Assembly (NCBI GenBank): GCA_036345935.2
Contig: JADWOT020000002.1
Location: forward strand, 14,150,076-14,214,075
Direction: 5' to 3'
DNA: 64,000 bases
Origin: Taenia hydatigena
Taxonomy: Eukaryota > Platyhelminthes > Cestoda > Cyclophyllidea > Taeniidae
The position numbers and the translations under genes are program-made. Positions within the stretch are counted from its first letter, which is position 1, and every line of letters starts with the position of its first letter. Below are positions 1 to 12,639 of this stretch, piece by piece. Under the pieces are notes generated by a model. That model was given only the letters and a program-made list of their open reading frames with translations, was not told where the DNA came from and searched no databases.

Positions 1-504
1 TTGCCTATGTCATTGGATTGTATTCTTATTGGCACACGAAGGACAGTCAGACAAGTATCGTAAATGCGTAAATCTTAGGCGGACCGAAAGGGAACCAAAG
101 AGGTAACAGCAAGGTGGGGTTGATCAAAGACTCCCCTCCAAGCCACGATGCATTTAAACCTCGGCACATCCGGCACGCCATCAGTGTATGCTAGCGTCTT
201 GAGCCAGTGGCAGGTTTCAAACCCAATCTTATTTCTGATTATTTATTTTTGTTTACACCCCCTCAATCACTTGGTTATTTTCTTTCATTGTATTTTGTCC
301 GCCTGATCTTCATAGTCATAGTCAACGTTGGGCTGCAAGTTACTCAACCTGTGAGATAAGAATACGGAAGGGTTCGGGTTTCTTGGTTATTTGTGGTAGT
401 CAACAAATGCAGACAAATTGTTTGTTTGCATGACCAAGGCAACTCGAACCAACAACCTCTTTGACAGCTTTATTTTATGCGCAGAATTGGATTCCATAGT
501 TATT

Positions 505-1138
505 CTATTCAGGGTGTGCAGCCCTTAAACCGGACTTCATCAGAGGTATGCTTATTTCCCGATTGGGCTGATTTACCTCAGAAACAGAGAGAGCGCCTTT
601 CTTACAATTTGTACTGAAGCGTTTGGCTACCTTGGGATTGATAACCATCAAAAAAAGTTGAAGCAAACACACAGCATAGGTGGATATAATGGCGGAAAAC
701 GCCTTTGCACACTTTGTTTCTTGTTTGCTTGCCACTTGGCAAGTCACCTCACGATTTCGCCACCGTTCCACGTTGGGTAACTTGATCCTCGGATCACACC
801 AGTAGCCCACATCCCTTCTAAACTTGTGCAACACCTAGTCTATCCGAGAACTATGACCTGATTCGACTTTGGGAAAAGGCCGTCGTGCTGCACTCTCAAC
901 ACCAGCTATCATTTGTCTATCCACTGCTCAATTTGAAAAACGCATTCCAATCGCATGTTCTAGTTGCCCATTCAACGACGCGGACACGCCAGCCGTCACA
1001 ATTGTCGTCGGGTCTGTCACCTTGGCCTTCAGGCTGTATCTGCAGCCGTCCAGTCCCCCCGTATCGATTATCGCAACTAGAGGAAGGTCAAACAGCACGA
1101 CCTCACGCTGGTAATCCGGCTTTGCATGGACATAGCCC
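505..1138 (-). pseudogene. Interrupted coding relic, unidentified
   Basis: One minus-strand frame runs about 210 codons with only two stops, TGA at 928-930 and TAG at 835-837. It starts just inside a plausible acceptor (cag at 1,139-1,141). The part before the first stop carries coherent protein-like sequence (EVVLFDLPLVAIIDTGG, then DPTTIVTAGVSA). The part after the second stop has a hydrophobic stretch (TYAVCLLQLFLMVI) that could be a membrane segment. The same frame continues after both stops, which favours one decayed coding sequence over chance ORFs. I do not recognise the family. It could also be an internal exon with sequence errors. Nothing nearby indicates a function. Confidence 0.4.
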
Positions 1139-1379
1139 CTGAAAATTAAAACCACTAAACTCCACGCTTGTCCTAATAGTAGTCTGATTTTAACCACTTT
1201 CGATTTAAGCTTGCGAGTCGATGTCCTCGCCTGATATGAGGCACGATATTGATTCAAGCCGTATCAATCAGTCGAGCCCTCTTGCTTGCTATATGCAATA
1301 AGGCCTCATAGGGATTGGAATGAACAGTCTCTCTAGCACCATGGTCGGGCTGACTAATCGTTGTGCCTTCTATTCCACC

Positions 1380-1740
1380 AATATCAGTCCACATTTAATC
1401 GACAATTTACTCAACACATCTAGCATTGCCACATCCACCCTTAAATTGTAGCAAGGGTGGATAAAAGGTGGATGCTAACCCCCATCAGACAAGGAGGCAT
1501 CATTGAATATACAGAATCTATTCTATCACAGCCATCACAACGGGCGGAAAATCGACATTTGTGTGGAATCCACCACAAAATTATTGTCAAAACGTCGAAG
1601 ACGACGAATACTGCCGAGCACAAGTGCTAATCTCTTTTACCTCCCCCCATTTTTCAGGGTCTGCAAATTAGAACATTGCTACATAAAAAGCGTTCCAGGA
1701 GACGTCCATTTTTGCGTAGCCGCCTTAGTAGCCACGAGTG
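1380..1740. repeat. Diverged direct duplication, copy 1
   Basis: This segment resembles 3,510-3,930 in the same order and orientation. Shared landmarks are a block ending in catccacc, a block around ccatcagacaaggag, and a block with gtagcc and agtagccac. The copies lie about 2.1 kb apart and are clearly diverged. The downstream parts (near 2,150 and 3,100) also share ccgacccacgtg, so the duplicated unit may be longer than marked. Confidence 0.5.
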
Positions 1741-1741
1741 C

Positions 1742-3505
1742 GGTTGTTCTTTAGAATTAGATGTCAGTGCCTGCTGCCGATATAGCTACTCGAATCTTAT
1801 ATGAATGCCATTTTTCGAGCATGGCTTGCGGCCGCACAATGGCGGAGATCATGGTGACTCGTAAATAGAACCTCACGTTAAAATAGCAAGTAAAGTAGCA
1901 CATTTAGAGCCAGCTATAGTGATAAGCACCCTTGGGCGACTTGAAATACTTGATTAAATATCCAGAGTTTCTCGTAAGACCCAATCGGTTTAGGAGGCAA
2001 TTTAGTCAATCTGAACTGTTCGAAAGAGTTGGCAAAGCTCTCTTTGGTGCAGCACATGCACAGTAATCTTGGCAGCCAACGCATACACACACATAGGAGG
2101 TGGTGCATGCAGTGAAGGTAGGCAGGGATTCGTGCTCTCACTCAGCCCTACTTCACCGACCCACGTGTGGCGAAGGTATACTGTCTCCTCTGGTAAATGC
2201 AGCAAATTGAAACCACCGAGGTGCAAATAAAAGGCTGACCCATTCCACCCCACTAGCAGCTGCATGGCCACCAGGCACGTACGCGCTGACTCTACCTCCT
2301 CTGCCCACACTTTACGCGGGTCAGAGAAGACAACTGCTCTAAGCACTGCATCTATCACTCATCCAGTTGGGAACCTCGGGCGAACCCAGGAGCTCGATCA
2401 TACAACTGCCTAAGTCACAACATTCGACAGTCCAGCTTCCATCTACCTCATTTGTTTTGGGTCAGAGTTTCGCTTGCTAATTTTATTAATGAAACAGAAC
2501 TGAATAAAATCGCAAAGGGAAGGTAGCTTGTGCGATTTTTCTGCACCAACTACCGCACAGTATTCGTTCAACATTCCTAACACGGGCATTGGTTCAACAA
2601 TGCGGAAGACTTTCAAGCAAAAGAGGAAAACTTGAGCATGTAAAATACGGTGGAGGATTTTTGGCAGACGAAAATGCATTCGTTTTTCAGCAATGTAAGT
2701 AGCTCCTGGACAGGCAGAGTGTAGAGAGCCTTATCAGGGCCAGTGAGCATTCTTGGGTAGTCTGCCTCCCTTGGTACCAAGCGGGCGTTATTTTTCTTTA
2801 CTGAGACTTTTGGGTGACTCAATAGGAAAAACTGTCTTTGTACTGTCATGCCCTAGGCTTGGGTGCTTTACGTCCAGAATGTTCACTAGGATAACCACAA
2901 CAGCATCGGTATTTGCAATAAGAGGGGTTAAAAGCCGCCACTTGTTCACTGCCACCATTTCGAAGTCATAGTAAGGAAGGGCTGTACTGAACCTACGATA
3001 AATTGAGAAAAGCACAGCATAAAGCACCTTAACAAGGCAAAAAGCTAAGATCAGCGGTTAATTCACCCGTCCAACATTGAAACTCAGTCACCCACACTTC
3101 CCTTTACCGACCCACGTGGATAAACGTTTCGCCCACAATAGTGAGGATAACTCTTCCGCTACACCGTAAGCAGAATGACCCAGTTGGAAGTCACCTACGG
3201 GAAAGGCGACTTCCAAAGTGTTCTACCGAATGAGGGTCGATTACCTGACTCAATGTCTACACCACTTGCGCACATTGCAACGCCTTTGAGCACAGGTGCA
3301 TGCGCCCCGCTGCCTTCGTTCGCACTTGGCAAGGAAGCACGATTTGATAAGTTACTAGGTTTTGGGTTTCTGCACGTTTCCAACATTAGATCAACCTCAC
3401 CGATAACCACCAACCGAACTCGAGGTCAGCAATCAATTTGGTACCGAGACCTCGCTAATAAATTTTAACGCAACCATCACTGCTCCCTCCCATTCCAGCA
3501 ATGTT
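1742..3505. other. No recognisable gene
   Basis: The stretch holds only short ORFs on both strands, with no recognisable domain, repeat or splice-consistent exon chain. The 97-codon plus-strand frame ending near 3,468 has no family resemblance I can support. Confidence 0.4.
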
Positions 3506-3509
3506 GGAC

Positions 3510-3930
3510 CCATCTTTGATTATCGATTCACTCAACATATTCATTGTATCACATCCACCGATACATTCGATAAACATCTAATCAACTGCAAATGATAACA
3601 CCAATCAGATAGGGGGGTACCATTAAATGCACACTATCCATTCCATCATAGCTATTACGACAAGTAGAAAAGTGGGTAGCCATGTGAGATCTGTCATACA
3701 ACGGTACGGTCAAGACGCAGAAGGTGAGGGATATCGCCAAGCACAAGCCCTAGGCGCCTCCACTCCTCCCAATTTTATGCACCTAAAAACAAAACAGTGT
3801 ATTATCGATATTATTTAGTCAAATTAATACTCTGCAAAACAAAGTCATATTCCTATACGAAAAAAATCAGAGACACGCACCATCGCGTAGCCAGTTTGGT
3901 AGCCACACATATACCACGAGTTGAGGAGAT
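3510..3930. repeat. Diverged direct duplication, copy 2
   Basis: This is the partner of 1,380-1,740. The same succession of landmarks is present with many substitutions and small indels. It ends just before the 3' end of the minus-strand Tudor gene, so the duplication probably lies in or beyond that gene's 3' flank. Confidence 0.5.
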
Positions 3931-4075
3931 TGCGAATGGCCTTCTCGTCATTACCATACGTTTCAAGGAGCAAGGTGTGCCAAAACCGCGACAAGACGGG
4001 ACCACCGCTCCATTCATCTCCCCGCGAACCCATCTTGCCTTGGCCTTTCCTGCTCTTCATATCCGGTTTTCCCGA

Positions 4076-5857
4076 CTACACGCCTAGCTCAGGCACCGCT
4101 CCTGGGAGGCTCCTAAAATGCAAACACATTTCAAGTCTAAAATCAAACTAACACAAAGCTGCCAAGCAGTGCCACTTCGCCTCGGCAAATCAAGTCACAT
4201 GATCGCCTTGGGAACACCAGCGAACCGAGCAATCTACCAACACCGAGGGTGCAAGCATACGCCCACCACCAAACCTTGCTCATTATTTTGACTCAAGCGT
4301 TACACAAACGTACATCTGTTTCATTAGTTCTCTTCGCATGCGTTTCACATTTCGACCGTAAGTAACCATGTCGGCCTCAGTTGAGTAATATGGATAAATA
4401 TTCTCAAAAGGCACATAGCATTCATGGCGTCTGCGATGTAAGGGCTTGACTTTATATATTTGCTCAGTAATGTCCATAGCGACGATCTTTACGAAGTAAA
4501 AGTACGCGTCGCCACCCCACTGATAAACACAAATATCACCAACATTAGGGTCCCTCAGTCGCGCAGCCCTCTGTAACGCAAAAACATTCTACATTCAATC
4601 AAGCCAAGTGCTGCACAAATTCATTCTACTTTCCCTACCTTCTTCTCTATATTTGCGACAGACGAACTCGCCTGTGGCTCTCTAAAACTTAAGAATCATA
4701 TCATTATTCCACGGTGAATGCGAAAAGGACAGTACCAAAGAAGAACATACCTTGAGGGCGACTTAATTCCTCCAGTGCTGAGCAGCTCCTGAGCAACAAA
4801 AGCGTTGTCTTCACCCTCCACCCACTTCCAGGACGAAGCATCAACTCGATGTATGCGGACAAGGCGGATGAAATATTGCTCGTCACCATAATAGAGAAAT
4901 TGTACATCACAATGCCCAGTCTCCTCAGTAATATCAATTATTTTGGCAAAGTACCACTTGTTGTCCTCGCACCATCGACACACACATATGTCGCCAACCT
5001 GCCACTCACGAGGATGCGTATCCGTTTGCTTCCTCCAAAGCTTGAATTCAAAACAGAAAGACGCAAGCAGACTTTTGAAATGCATCAAATAAAGTAGGCA
5101 GTGTGGCTTAACAAAACAAGTCAGATTTAATCATCCCGACCAAGAAAAGTAATACAAATACGGCTGCATTGAGCTAACGATTTGAGCCAAAACAGAAGTA
5201 AAGGATTCCTGTCGGAAGGGAAGTACATACCTCGACCTGGTCCTGATCCCCGGTGGAGGTGCTCAGCTTCTTCATTCTTTCACACCTGTAAACAATAAGT
5301 CGGGAGCTTATCTAACGCACGCCAGAAAAAAGAAACACCTGCACCTCGCAACAAAGCGAAAACGTACAGATCCTCGTCCTCGTCAGACAGACGCTCAGTA
5401 CCAGGAATAGTTTGATGGGGAATGAGCTAAAAAAGAGCAAATTTGTAAATTTAGGTGGGTCAAATCAAGGTATTAATAACAGCGAAATCATCAAAACTCA
5501 CATCGTCCACTTTGTCCTTCAACATTTTGGCAGTTTCTAGTTGCATTTTTACATAGCTTTCATTCAATTTCTGAAGAATTAATACAACAGTTACTCAGAA
5601 CAAGTGTTTTTGTTGGTCAGATTGCGCTTACTTCTGAAAAAGTTTTCAAAACTTACATCTAGGCATCGAAGAATTGTATCCCCTTTGACACTTCCGAGTT
5701 TCATGACACGATCATTTTGCACCCAGCGGCTATCAGTATTCCTGTCTGGAAGGGCGATAAGTACTCGATTTCTGTCATTATCAACATTATCTACGACGCC
5801 AAATTCATGAGGCGCATCGAGCCTTTGAAAGATACACACATCTCCTTTGGCCAACAT
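4076..5857 (-). CDS. Three-Tudor-module protein, 8 exons, intact
   Basis: I assemble an unbroken 336-aa frame. Exons are 5657-5857, 5502-5570, 5368-5426, 5231-5285, 4751-5040, 4639-4681, 4314-4570 and 4076-4112. Every intron is GT-AG (68-201 bp) and phases match at each junction. Three Tudor-like beta-barrel modules begin with a GD-V/I-C signature: residues about 4-55 (KGDVCIF), 143-195 (VGDICVCRW, then FLYYGDEQY) and 249-300 (VGDICVYQW). The linker at residues 68-128 is polar, with an acidic SDEDED run. Tudor modules usually bind methyl-lysine or methyl-arginine, so a role in chromatin or RNP binding is inferred. I do not see the SMN/SPF30 architecture. The start is the ATG at 5,855-5,857, directly after an AG, so a further 5' exon or spliced leader is possible. 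The stop is TAG at 4,076-4,078. Confidence 0.85.
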
Positions 5858-6424
5858 GTCTAGCGAGTAAACAATTGGAATTCAACGCTTTGGCGCAAAA
5901 GCGTTAAAAGCTATTAGAAAAAAGCGGCCCTTCAGCAATACTGTAAATTCCGCGATAGCGACCCACTAAACCTCAACCGTGGTACGTTCTGACACCAATG
6001 AAAAATAGGTGGCTTCACAAAACATTTGAAAAGAAAACACGCCCATAGCAAGCTTGATATAAAAGGCTCGCGTTTAAAACAACCCCACTATCAGCCAAGA
6101 ATTTGAAAACACTGCAAGCCCACAAATCCCGCACCGACAAGCAATACCTGCGAGTGGACTGAAGAGGTTACACTGCAGTACTATGCAGTAAAACAAATGC
6201 CTTGCTGATTTGAGGTAAATCGCTTTTAAATTACTTAAGACATTCCTAATACTTAGTATTTGTATGCAAAGCATATGTTATTTTTTTGGTAGTTCCACTT
6301 GTGATTACCTCTTGGGAAAGGGCGATGTCTAGATAAACACTATGATTTATCAGCTGAAAAGTCATGGGTCTTATTGCACGTAAATATAAAGTCTTCTAGA
6401 CTTAAAGCTATGCTGATTGTGGGT
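5858..6424 (-). promoter_or_regulatory. Upstream flank of Tudor gene, splice acceptor at ATG
   Basis: On the minus strand, tttactcgctag lies immediately before acATG of the Tudor ORF. This looks like a 3' splice site, either for an upstream cis exon or for a trans-spliced leader, which flatworms use. I see no coding exon upstream to about 6.4 kb. No clear TATA element could be assigned to this gene. Confidence 0.35.
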
Positions 6425-6640
6425 CTGTAATGCTTTGTTTGCTTGGACTGCTGGTTTCGGTCAGGGTCATATGGATGGCCATATTGTGCTATCCGCGTAG
6501 GCTAGCTTTAGGTTCACGTCAACGGCTCATTATCTCTGTCTGTTGAATATGCGCATTCTGGAGTGGTATTTTGCCTTCTTACGCCTTCAAGGGAGCCTCG
6601 AGACGATACAGTCAATGGCAATTAAACAGCCAGCGTATAA
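6425..6640 (+). repeat. Fragment of R1 repeat, 5' part
   Basis: The run tgctttgtttgcttgg followed by gctggtttcgg, a catatggatggccata block and a later cctt-caaggga block matches the 5' part of the R1 copy at about 24,430-24,610. Another copy is at 16,730-16,890. It is diverged and truncated. Confidence 0.5.
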
Positions 6641-6983
6641 CAATATGGGAGAAACTGGTACTGGTATACGGAAGAGCTAAGGCCATTTTTTGACCGTAAG
6701 GGCCATGTCAATGGGTGGATATTCATTATGATGAGACTCTGGCGTCGGCCTAATTAAGAGCATAGTTAAGACGCCTAAGCATTGTATCAAGTAAGAAATG
6801 TGACCTCTATAAGCGTCGCACTGTAATACTTAATTCTTTAAATGCGCTTTGTAGGCCAGCGGCGGGAAGTCAATCTGAACCACGTGACGGAGCAGCGTGG
6901 AGACTCCTTGGAGCCTGGCTCATCCTCAGCCCGAACTCCAGATCTTGCCTAGCTGTATTCATCACCCCCTTTATATATTAAAG

Positions 6984-7075
6984 ATGTCTAAACGTATACA
7001 GACTTCTACTATCAAGGGTGACCAGGAGGGAGAGGAGGAACCCTCTACACGCACATTCTGCGAAAATTTGCAAAG
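6984..7075 (+). CDS. Candidate first exon, unidentified protein
   Basis: An ATG at 6,984 follows an A/T-rich tttatatatta. It opens a hydrophilic 30-codon stretch (MSKRIQTSTIKGDQEGEEEP and on) that reaches a possible donor (aaag/gtttgt) at 7,075. Composition is more protein-like than its surroundings. The exon would be divergent to the Tudor gene, about 1.1 kb away. Joining it directly to the candidate exon at 8,155 gives an immediate stop, so any gene needs another exon in between. The donor is weak. Function is unknown. Confidence 0.25.
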
Positions 7076-8154
7076 GTTTGTTTTAGTTCATTTTCTCCTC
7101 TTTAAGCTTCTGACTCAGCAGTCCGTCTTGTTAATCTATTAATGTTGTTTTATTAATTAGTCCATAGGTCGAAAATTGTAGCATTTTCCTCTTTCACCTC
7201 CTCTTCCTTACAGCTATCCTTAGAATAACCAGACTAGTTGTTCCCTGACAACTTCATTATTTAGATTAGTAAGAATAGGTTCAGTCTCAAAACGAACGAA
7301 ATGGTGGGCTTGTGCGCCCTCTGGGGAAATCGGAGTTCTCCTGAAGTATGAGTAACGAGTTGCTTTCCCGTCTCTCAACTAAAATGTGCATTTAAAGCAA
7401 CCTAAGCGTAAGAATGTTTTATAAAAATTAATCCTTTAGTTGTTACTACTAGGTGTAGCCTCCACAATATTTTGACATGCAAGTCATTCTCATTTCAATG
7501 CTGTTAGTGATTTTGACTCCTGAAATTTTCTTCCAGCTATCGACCCATTTGTTCATAGTTGCCATATTTGCTAATGTGGTGACATTTCACAGCGAGGTAG
7601 GGCGATGTATTGCGTTGTCTGCATACGTTCTTATTCCCTTCTATTGTACTAGAGGGTGGAATAATCTGTTGTTTTTTCACGATCCCAATCATATCCTCAG
7701 GATTAACCACCGACAGCTGTTATTCACCAATCACAGTCATCTCTTCCATCTCCGATACATAAGTCATGTGCTGACGATCCCAACAGCGCGCTAATGTCAC
7801 CCACCATTGAGGACACTGGGGTAACAACTATGGCAAGGTTATTCAAATCAAGCCCATGCATTACTTTGAAGTAGCCTTCCTTCATGTTTGATGCCAAAAT
7901 ATGACAAATTTAACGTACAATTCGCAAGTCCGCTAAACCTGGGTTTCAAGTCACAAACCCACGGAAGCTGCAGCTCTTCAAGACCACATTGTATTTAATC
8001 ATCGGACGTCACTGTTCAGAACAGTCTCGACCACGTTTACCTCGGCCTCATCGCCACACTCCATTCCACTCTTTTTCTTCACTCTTCACACCGTAATTTG
8101 CTTCTTCTTTGCTTTTAAGCACTCCACACTTTTTTTTCTTTCTTTGCTTTTAAG

Positions 8155-8238
8155 CACAGAGTATCCATGAGCCACAGAAGAGATAACCAACCTAACACCG
8201 AAGGAATCCCTGGACACCTGCATCTAAGATTGAGGAAG
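8155..8238 (+). CDS. Candidate internal exon, unidentified
   Basis: A pyrimidine-rich tract ending in tttgcttttaag precedes 28 open codons (HRVSMSHRRDNQPNTEGIPG and on), then a good donor (gag-gaag/gtaagc). The length is a multiple of three. The acceptor segment tttgcttttaagcac occurs twice in tandem (near 8,109 and 8,144), so the tract itself was duplicated. The encoded peptide is basic and not recognised. A following segment from about 8,290 would close the frame quickly. It could be non-coding. Confidence 0.25.
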
Positions 8239-8734
8239 GTAAGCATTACAAAAATCAAATCACTCGCCTTTTCATTTAACTTGTCTCTAGGGAGACCGCA
8301 GATCATTACATCAGCAGGGCAAATAGCAATCAGCCACTCAGCGGCTGGAGGAAACTAAACAAGAGAAGAGAGTAGAAGTGATGCGCTTCAATTTCATCCA
8401 CCCACCTTCCGAAGCATCTCCACACAACTAATATTATTAAAAAACCTCGGATCCCGAGAATTGCAGAGACTCCGTATTTAGCGGTGATACTGGCGAATGA
8501 TTGCCTCGGGTGCCAGCTCTCCATCAAATTTAACAGTCCTCAACACGCGATTTGGTAAGCTAAACTCAGTGTTGAAAGGGGTAGATCACGAGCTGATTCC
8601 CGAGCTAGTGAAATCGTAAGGGATGTCTTCCGTTCATTTGCCGTCTATTACAGGTGACAGGGCCGCAAACGCGCTTCCTAGAGCAGGTGTCTACCAGTTC
8701 TGATCTTCGGTTGTAGTGACTACCATAGCTTGAA

Positions 8735-9044
8735 ACCTACGCCTTTTGCGTGTGAAGATGTGGGATGGAAGCCTGATTGTATTTTTCTTATTCAAGTGAT
8801 GGAAAAATTGATTGCTGAAAAAGAACTGCACTTTCGATACAATGTGGATGTTATTCCGGGTCCTGGTGCAAAGAGCAAAATATACAAGCCGTTTTGCTCC
8901 CATCGACCTGTTGTTTGGAATAAGGACCACGTCATACTTTAAACTACATTTCTTCTTCAGCATTCAACTCATCCATCATTTAAACAGGATAAGTACATTT
9001 AGAGCTCCATCGTACATCTTACACGAAGAACGCATTGGCTTTAG
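8735..9044. repeat. Foldback (hairpin) repeat
   Basis: The left half (from ctacgccttttgcg) and the right half (to gaacgcattggctttag) are imperfect reverse complements nearly to the centre at about 8,885. Arms are about 150 bp, roughly 70% matched by eye. As expected for a palindrome, the two strands give similar short ORFs, which are artefacts. The layout is MITE-like, but I could not define a target-site duplication. Confidence 0.6.
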
Positions 9045-9049
9045 GCCAA

Positions 9050-12000
9050 AATCTGCTGCATGACTGCTCCAGGAAGTTCATAAACGACACCCCACCGAGA
9101 ATAATCCGCACTACAATCTTTCCCATAGTAGGCGCATTGACGGCCTTGTTACCCACAATAGGCGGCTCATAGAGGGAAGAATTTCCTTTTGATTCTCCGG
9201 AATCAATTTGTGACCGCTCCACCGCCAGTATTGTTTATGGCTCGGAAAGAAGTCATAGAGGATTTAACAATTTCCCAACAAGTTAATTAGGTTATTTTAG
9301 GTCCTGATAAATTCACCTGCTGTGTTGCGACTTTGCTTCCTCTTCTTCCGTTTATTCAGAACAACAGGCAATTTTGGTTTGATGCCATTATCCCAGGATC
9401 CAAGGATCTTAACCACGTCTTAGCAAATCGCCTCTTGTTCCGCGTCCTGAGAAATGAACGATCAACGCAAACGACAAAGACATCGTAAAACTCGGTTGCC
9501 TTGCCTAGTCTTAAGCCAATTTTTAAAATAATAGGAGAAACGCACACTACTCTTCCTCCTCTTCAGCTTATAAAACTCAGATGCAGAGGGCAACTCAGTC
9601 CTCCAGACAGCCTCGCGCTTCAGCTTAAATAGCCTGCAGGCGAAGCGATTGATTTGAAGTCAAATGTTTATTAAAACAACATCAAATCTGCATAATTATG
9701 CGTAGCTTATTCGTCCTAAGGTCAACTCTCACTCAATAGTTCAACAACCTGCCTAAAATATGCCTGAAATAGCTACTTTTCACCCTGAGAATTTACCGAA
9801 AGAAGGATAATGTTGTTCAGAAAATTCACTTTATGCAGTTTTCATCTATAATCTCGTCTGCAATGTAGACGAAAACGCAGGGCTCACAATGTCAACTCCA
9901 ATGCTGGATTTAATTTTCCAGTATTTTGCTCCAATCGAGTGCTATTTTAAGAGCATCTTTACAGACATTTTTGCATAAACCATAGCATCGCCATCTGCCT
10001 CCTCGCCTCCGCTGCTAGATCCGACGCGAGTGAAGCCAATGTTATACGATATGGTTAGTATCTCATGTAGAAGGGAATAATAGCAGTTCTAATTTATACT
10101 GGTTCTCCTAGCGTTGGAGATACCAACCTTTCCTACCACGAGGCTCAAGTTATTTTCTCACCTTTCGCCAAATGGATTCGTTCCAAGAAACATAAGTATT
10201 GCATAGCCTCCTCCTCTCCCTCCTTCTTTTGAGCGCCAAGCCCTACTGGTTGCTAGTAAGCATTTCGTCAGGCGACTTTCACAGTCCTCATCCTTTTATC
10301 CATCCAGCAAAGCATCTTTTTGGGGTCGTACCTTGTCGAAGTGGATGATTATTGACGAGGCGTGGAGTTGTAGGTTGCAGATAAGGCAGTTCGTAGGGGC
10401 GACTACCCTCATTACGCGAAAAGGCTTTTGCTCCAAAGATGGTAGAATTTGCTGTAAGTTTTGGGTGGGTAATTTGGACTACTTCATGACACCGCCCATT
10501 TGTAGCAACAGTTGCATTAAATAGGATTTATCGTTGGCTCATATTTATGCAGCTTTATTAGCAGATAGCAACCATGTGGAGATGGTGAGGGGAGGAGAGG
10601 AAGATTGAATGATTGAAAATGCGGAAACAGAAGCTAATGTGTGCGGCTTGCATGAGTGTAATGATGGCAATAATGGTGCTGAGAATAGCATTGATGAAGA
10701 TGGTTTTACTGCTCAATGGGGCTGCAAATTTACCTAGATGAGCGCTTTTATATTTTAATGTTTTGATTCTCTCTGAGTAATGCAGTTTCACGAAGAGCGG
10801 TTTCTACGCTCCTCATCAAAACTACTTAATTGTTCATTCACACGAACGTGAAACTCGTTCCTCACCAGGTTGTGACAATTGGAGTCGTAACAATAAAGCG
10901 GATGCAAAGTGGTTCGTGAATATCGAGCAAAAAATTAGACACACCCAGACAAATAAGCGCGGTTGGTGCTATTACTTAACCGATGCGATTTCAAAAATAT
11001 CCCGATGAGTTCTACGCCTGTCACCTTGAGTTTGGTCCTTCAACCGGTTTGATATAGTTACGTATTCATTAGAAGCAATGTTCATTTTGCGAAGTCTTTT
11101 TCATTCGGTCTCGATCACGTATAATCAGATCGTCTTAGGCTCATCCTGTGGAAAGTGTTGAACCTAGCCCTATAATATCTAAGAATTCACCTTCACAGCT
11201 GATTTGATAAGCATATTTGCATTTCTGCCACTGCGCACATCACGTTTCTTTAACTCACTGCCTGATGCTTTATCAAAGGATAGGTTAGGAGGGGCGTCGA
11301 CTGGTTGTAAGTGGCTATTTTACTTCATCATACCCGTCTTCGAAAATGTCCAGTTAAACGCTTAAATTCGAATGGAAATGAAAATGAGTTCTAGGAACAC
11401 TAGTGGAAGTATTGCTGTGGTCTTTATCAAAAGGTTATCTCTTATACATTTTTGGAACAGCCCATTCAAAATGGACAAAGACGTTGACTTCTCCATTGTC
11501 CTCAAAACTTGAGAGCACTGGCCTATTCAGGAGCTAGAGTGCGATAACTGCGGAGGTGCCAGAGGCTGTTTTCTTGGATCCATTCTTGCACCACTTTCTC
11601 CATTTCAGTCATGCAGATCCTCCTACACAGCTGTGTCACAAGACTGAATGTAGCGAGATTGCTTCCACTTTCGACTTTAGGTAGGAGCAAAGGGACTGGA
11701 GTTAAGAAGGGAGGGATACGGTTCAGTCTTTGTTAGAATCTGTTAGCAGGCAATTCCCCCTTTTTCTCCTCTTCCTCTTCACAATCTCTGCTATGAGAAG
11801 GTTGAACGTTTGTCGATGTCTTTATTGTAAGTGCACGGGTGATGTGTGGCAGCAAAGACGAAGCAGTTAAGACGGGGATATCTCGCACACCGGCGAGCAA
11901 CCACTTTCGTTACAACCAACTTTTCAATTGTTCTCTCGCCTCTCGCCTACAAGGTACAATTCAAGAACATAAGTGTTGAACTGATATCCGAAGCGATGTT

Positions 12001-12440
12001 AGTTGTCCTCGATTACGCGATGCTCGAGAAAATTAGGATATTGTATTGCAGGGATAACTTCAAACTTTCTTTTCAAAGCATTTTCCAGTATAGCGTTACC
12101 GGCATGCGTTGTCTTCTTCATAAAAAGGACTCTAGAATTGCCAGATAAAAGCATCGTTGTTGATGAGATAGTGGATCACCTAATTATAAGCACATTAGCA
12201 TTTGATTGACATTTTTCCTTAAAATCGCGTTGTAGTGTCTTGGTGCACTAACTGATGAGATTGATGGATTGCGATGGTCTACTTCGAGTGGCTTGTGCCT
12301 CACATGAGACAGATACGAGTGTGGAGGACACGAGATGAGTCTCCTCATCCTTGGCCTTAATACCCGTCGAACTAGTAAAATACCTGAATAAAGCCATAAT
12401 AATTTGTATCAGTTAATTGAACTCAGAGCACAGGTCAGGG
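9050..12440. other. Gene-free stretch, nothing recognised
   Basis: Only scattered ORFs under about 100 codons are present, with no family resemblance and no convincing splice chain. I saw no tRNA, microsatellite or inverted repeat of note. Confidence 0.4.
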
Positions 12441-12449
12441 TTTGCTTTT

Positions 12450-12577
12450 CTCACATTGAAAATCGACGACAACAGTTCCGGCCAGAGAGCTGCGTTCTGT
12501 GGTTTCTACACATCTTAGTAGAGCGTTCAAGCAGAAGCTCCAAGCGCTTCAATTTTGGGTGGTCCACACACCTAGTG
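12450..12577 (+). pseudogene. Fibronectin-III exon relic
   Basis: Frame from 12,450 reads LTLKIDDNSSGQRAAFCGFY and, after two adjacent stops (tagtag near 12,516), SVQAEAPSASILGGP. The end follows the closing strand of a fibronectin type III domain (V-x-A-x-x-x-S-x-x-G-G-P). The frame then hits tagtga at 12,572. A tail segment shared with the minus-strand locus at 20.2 kb follows at 12,640, suggesting a dead copy of the same gene family. Confidence 0.45.
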
Positions 12578-12639
12578 AATTCGCATCAACACCGCTACCA
12601 CCGGATGAGTGAGTGGCTTGAACAAATATGTTCAGTCGA

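Noticed and set aside
8730..9063. Similar ORFs on both strands
   Set aside because: They resemble each other only because the segment is a palindrome.
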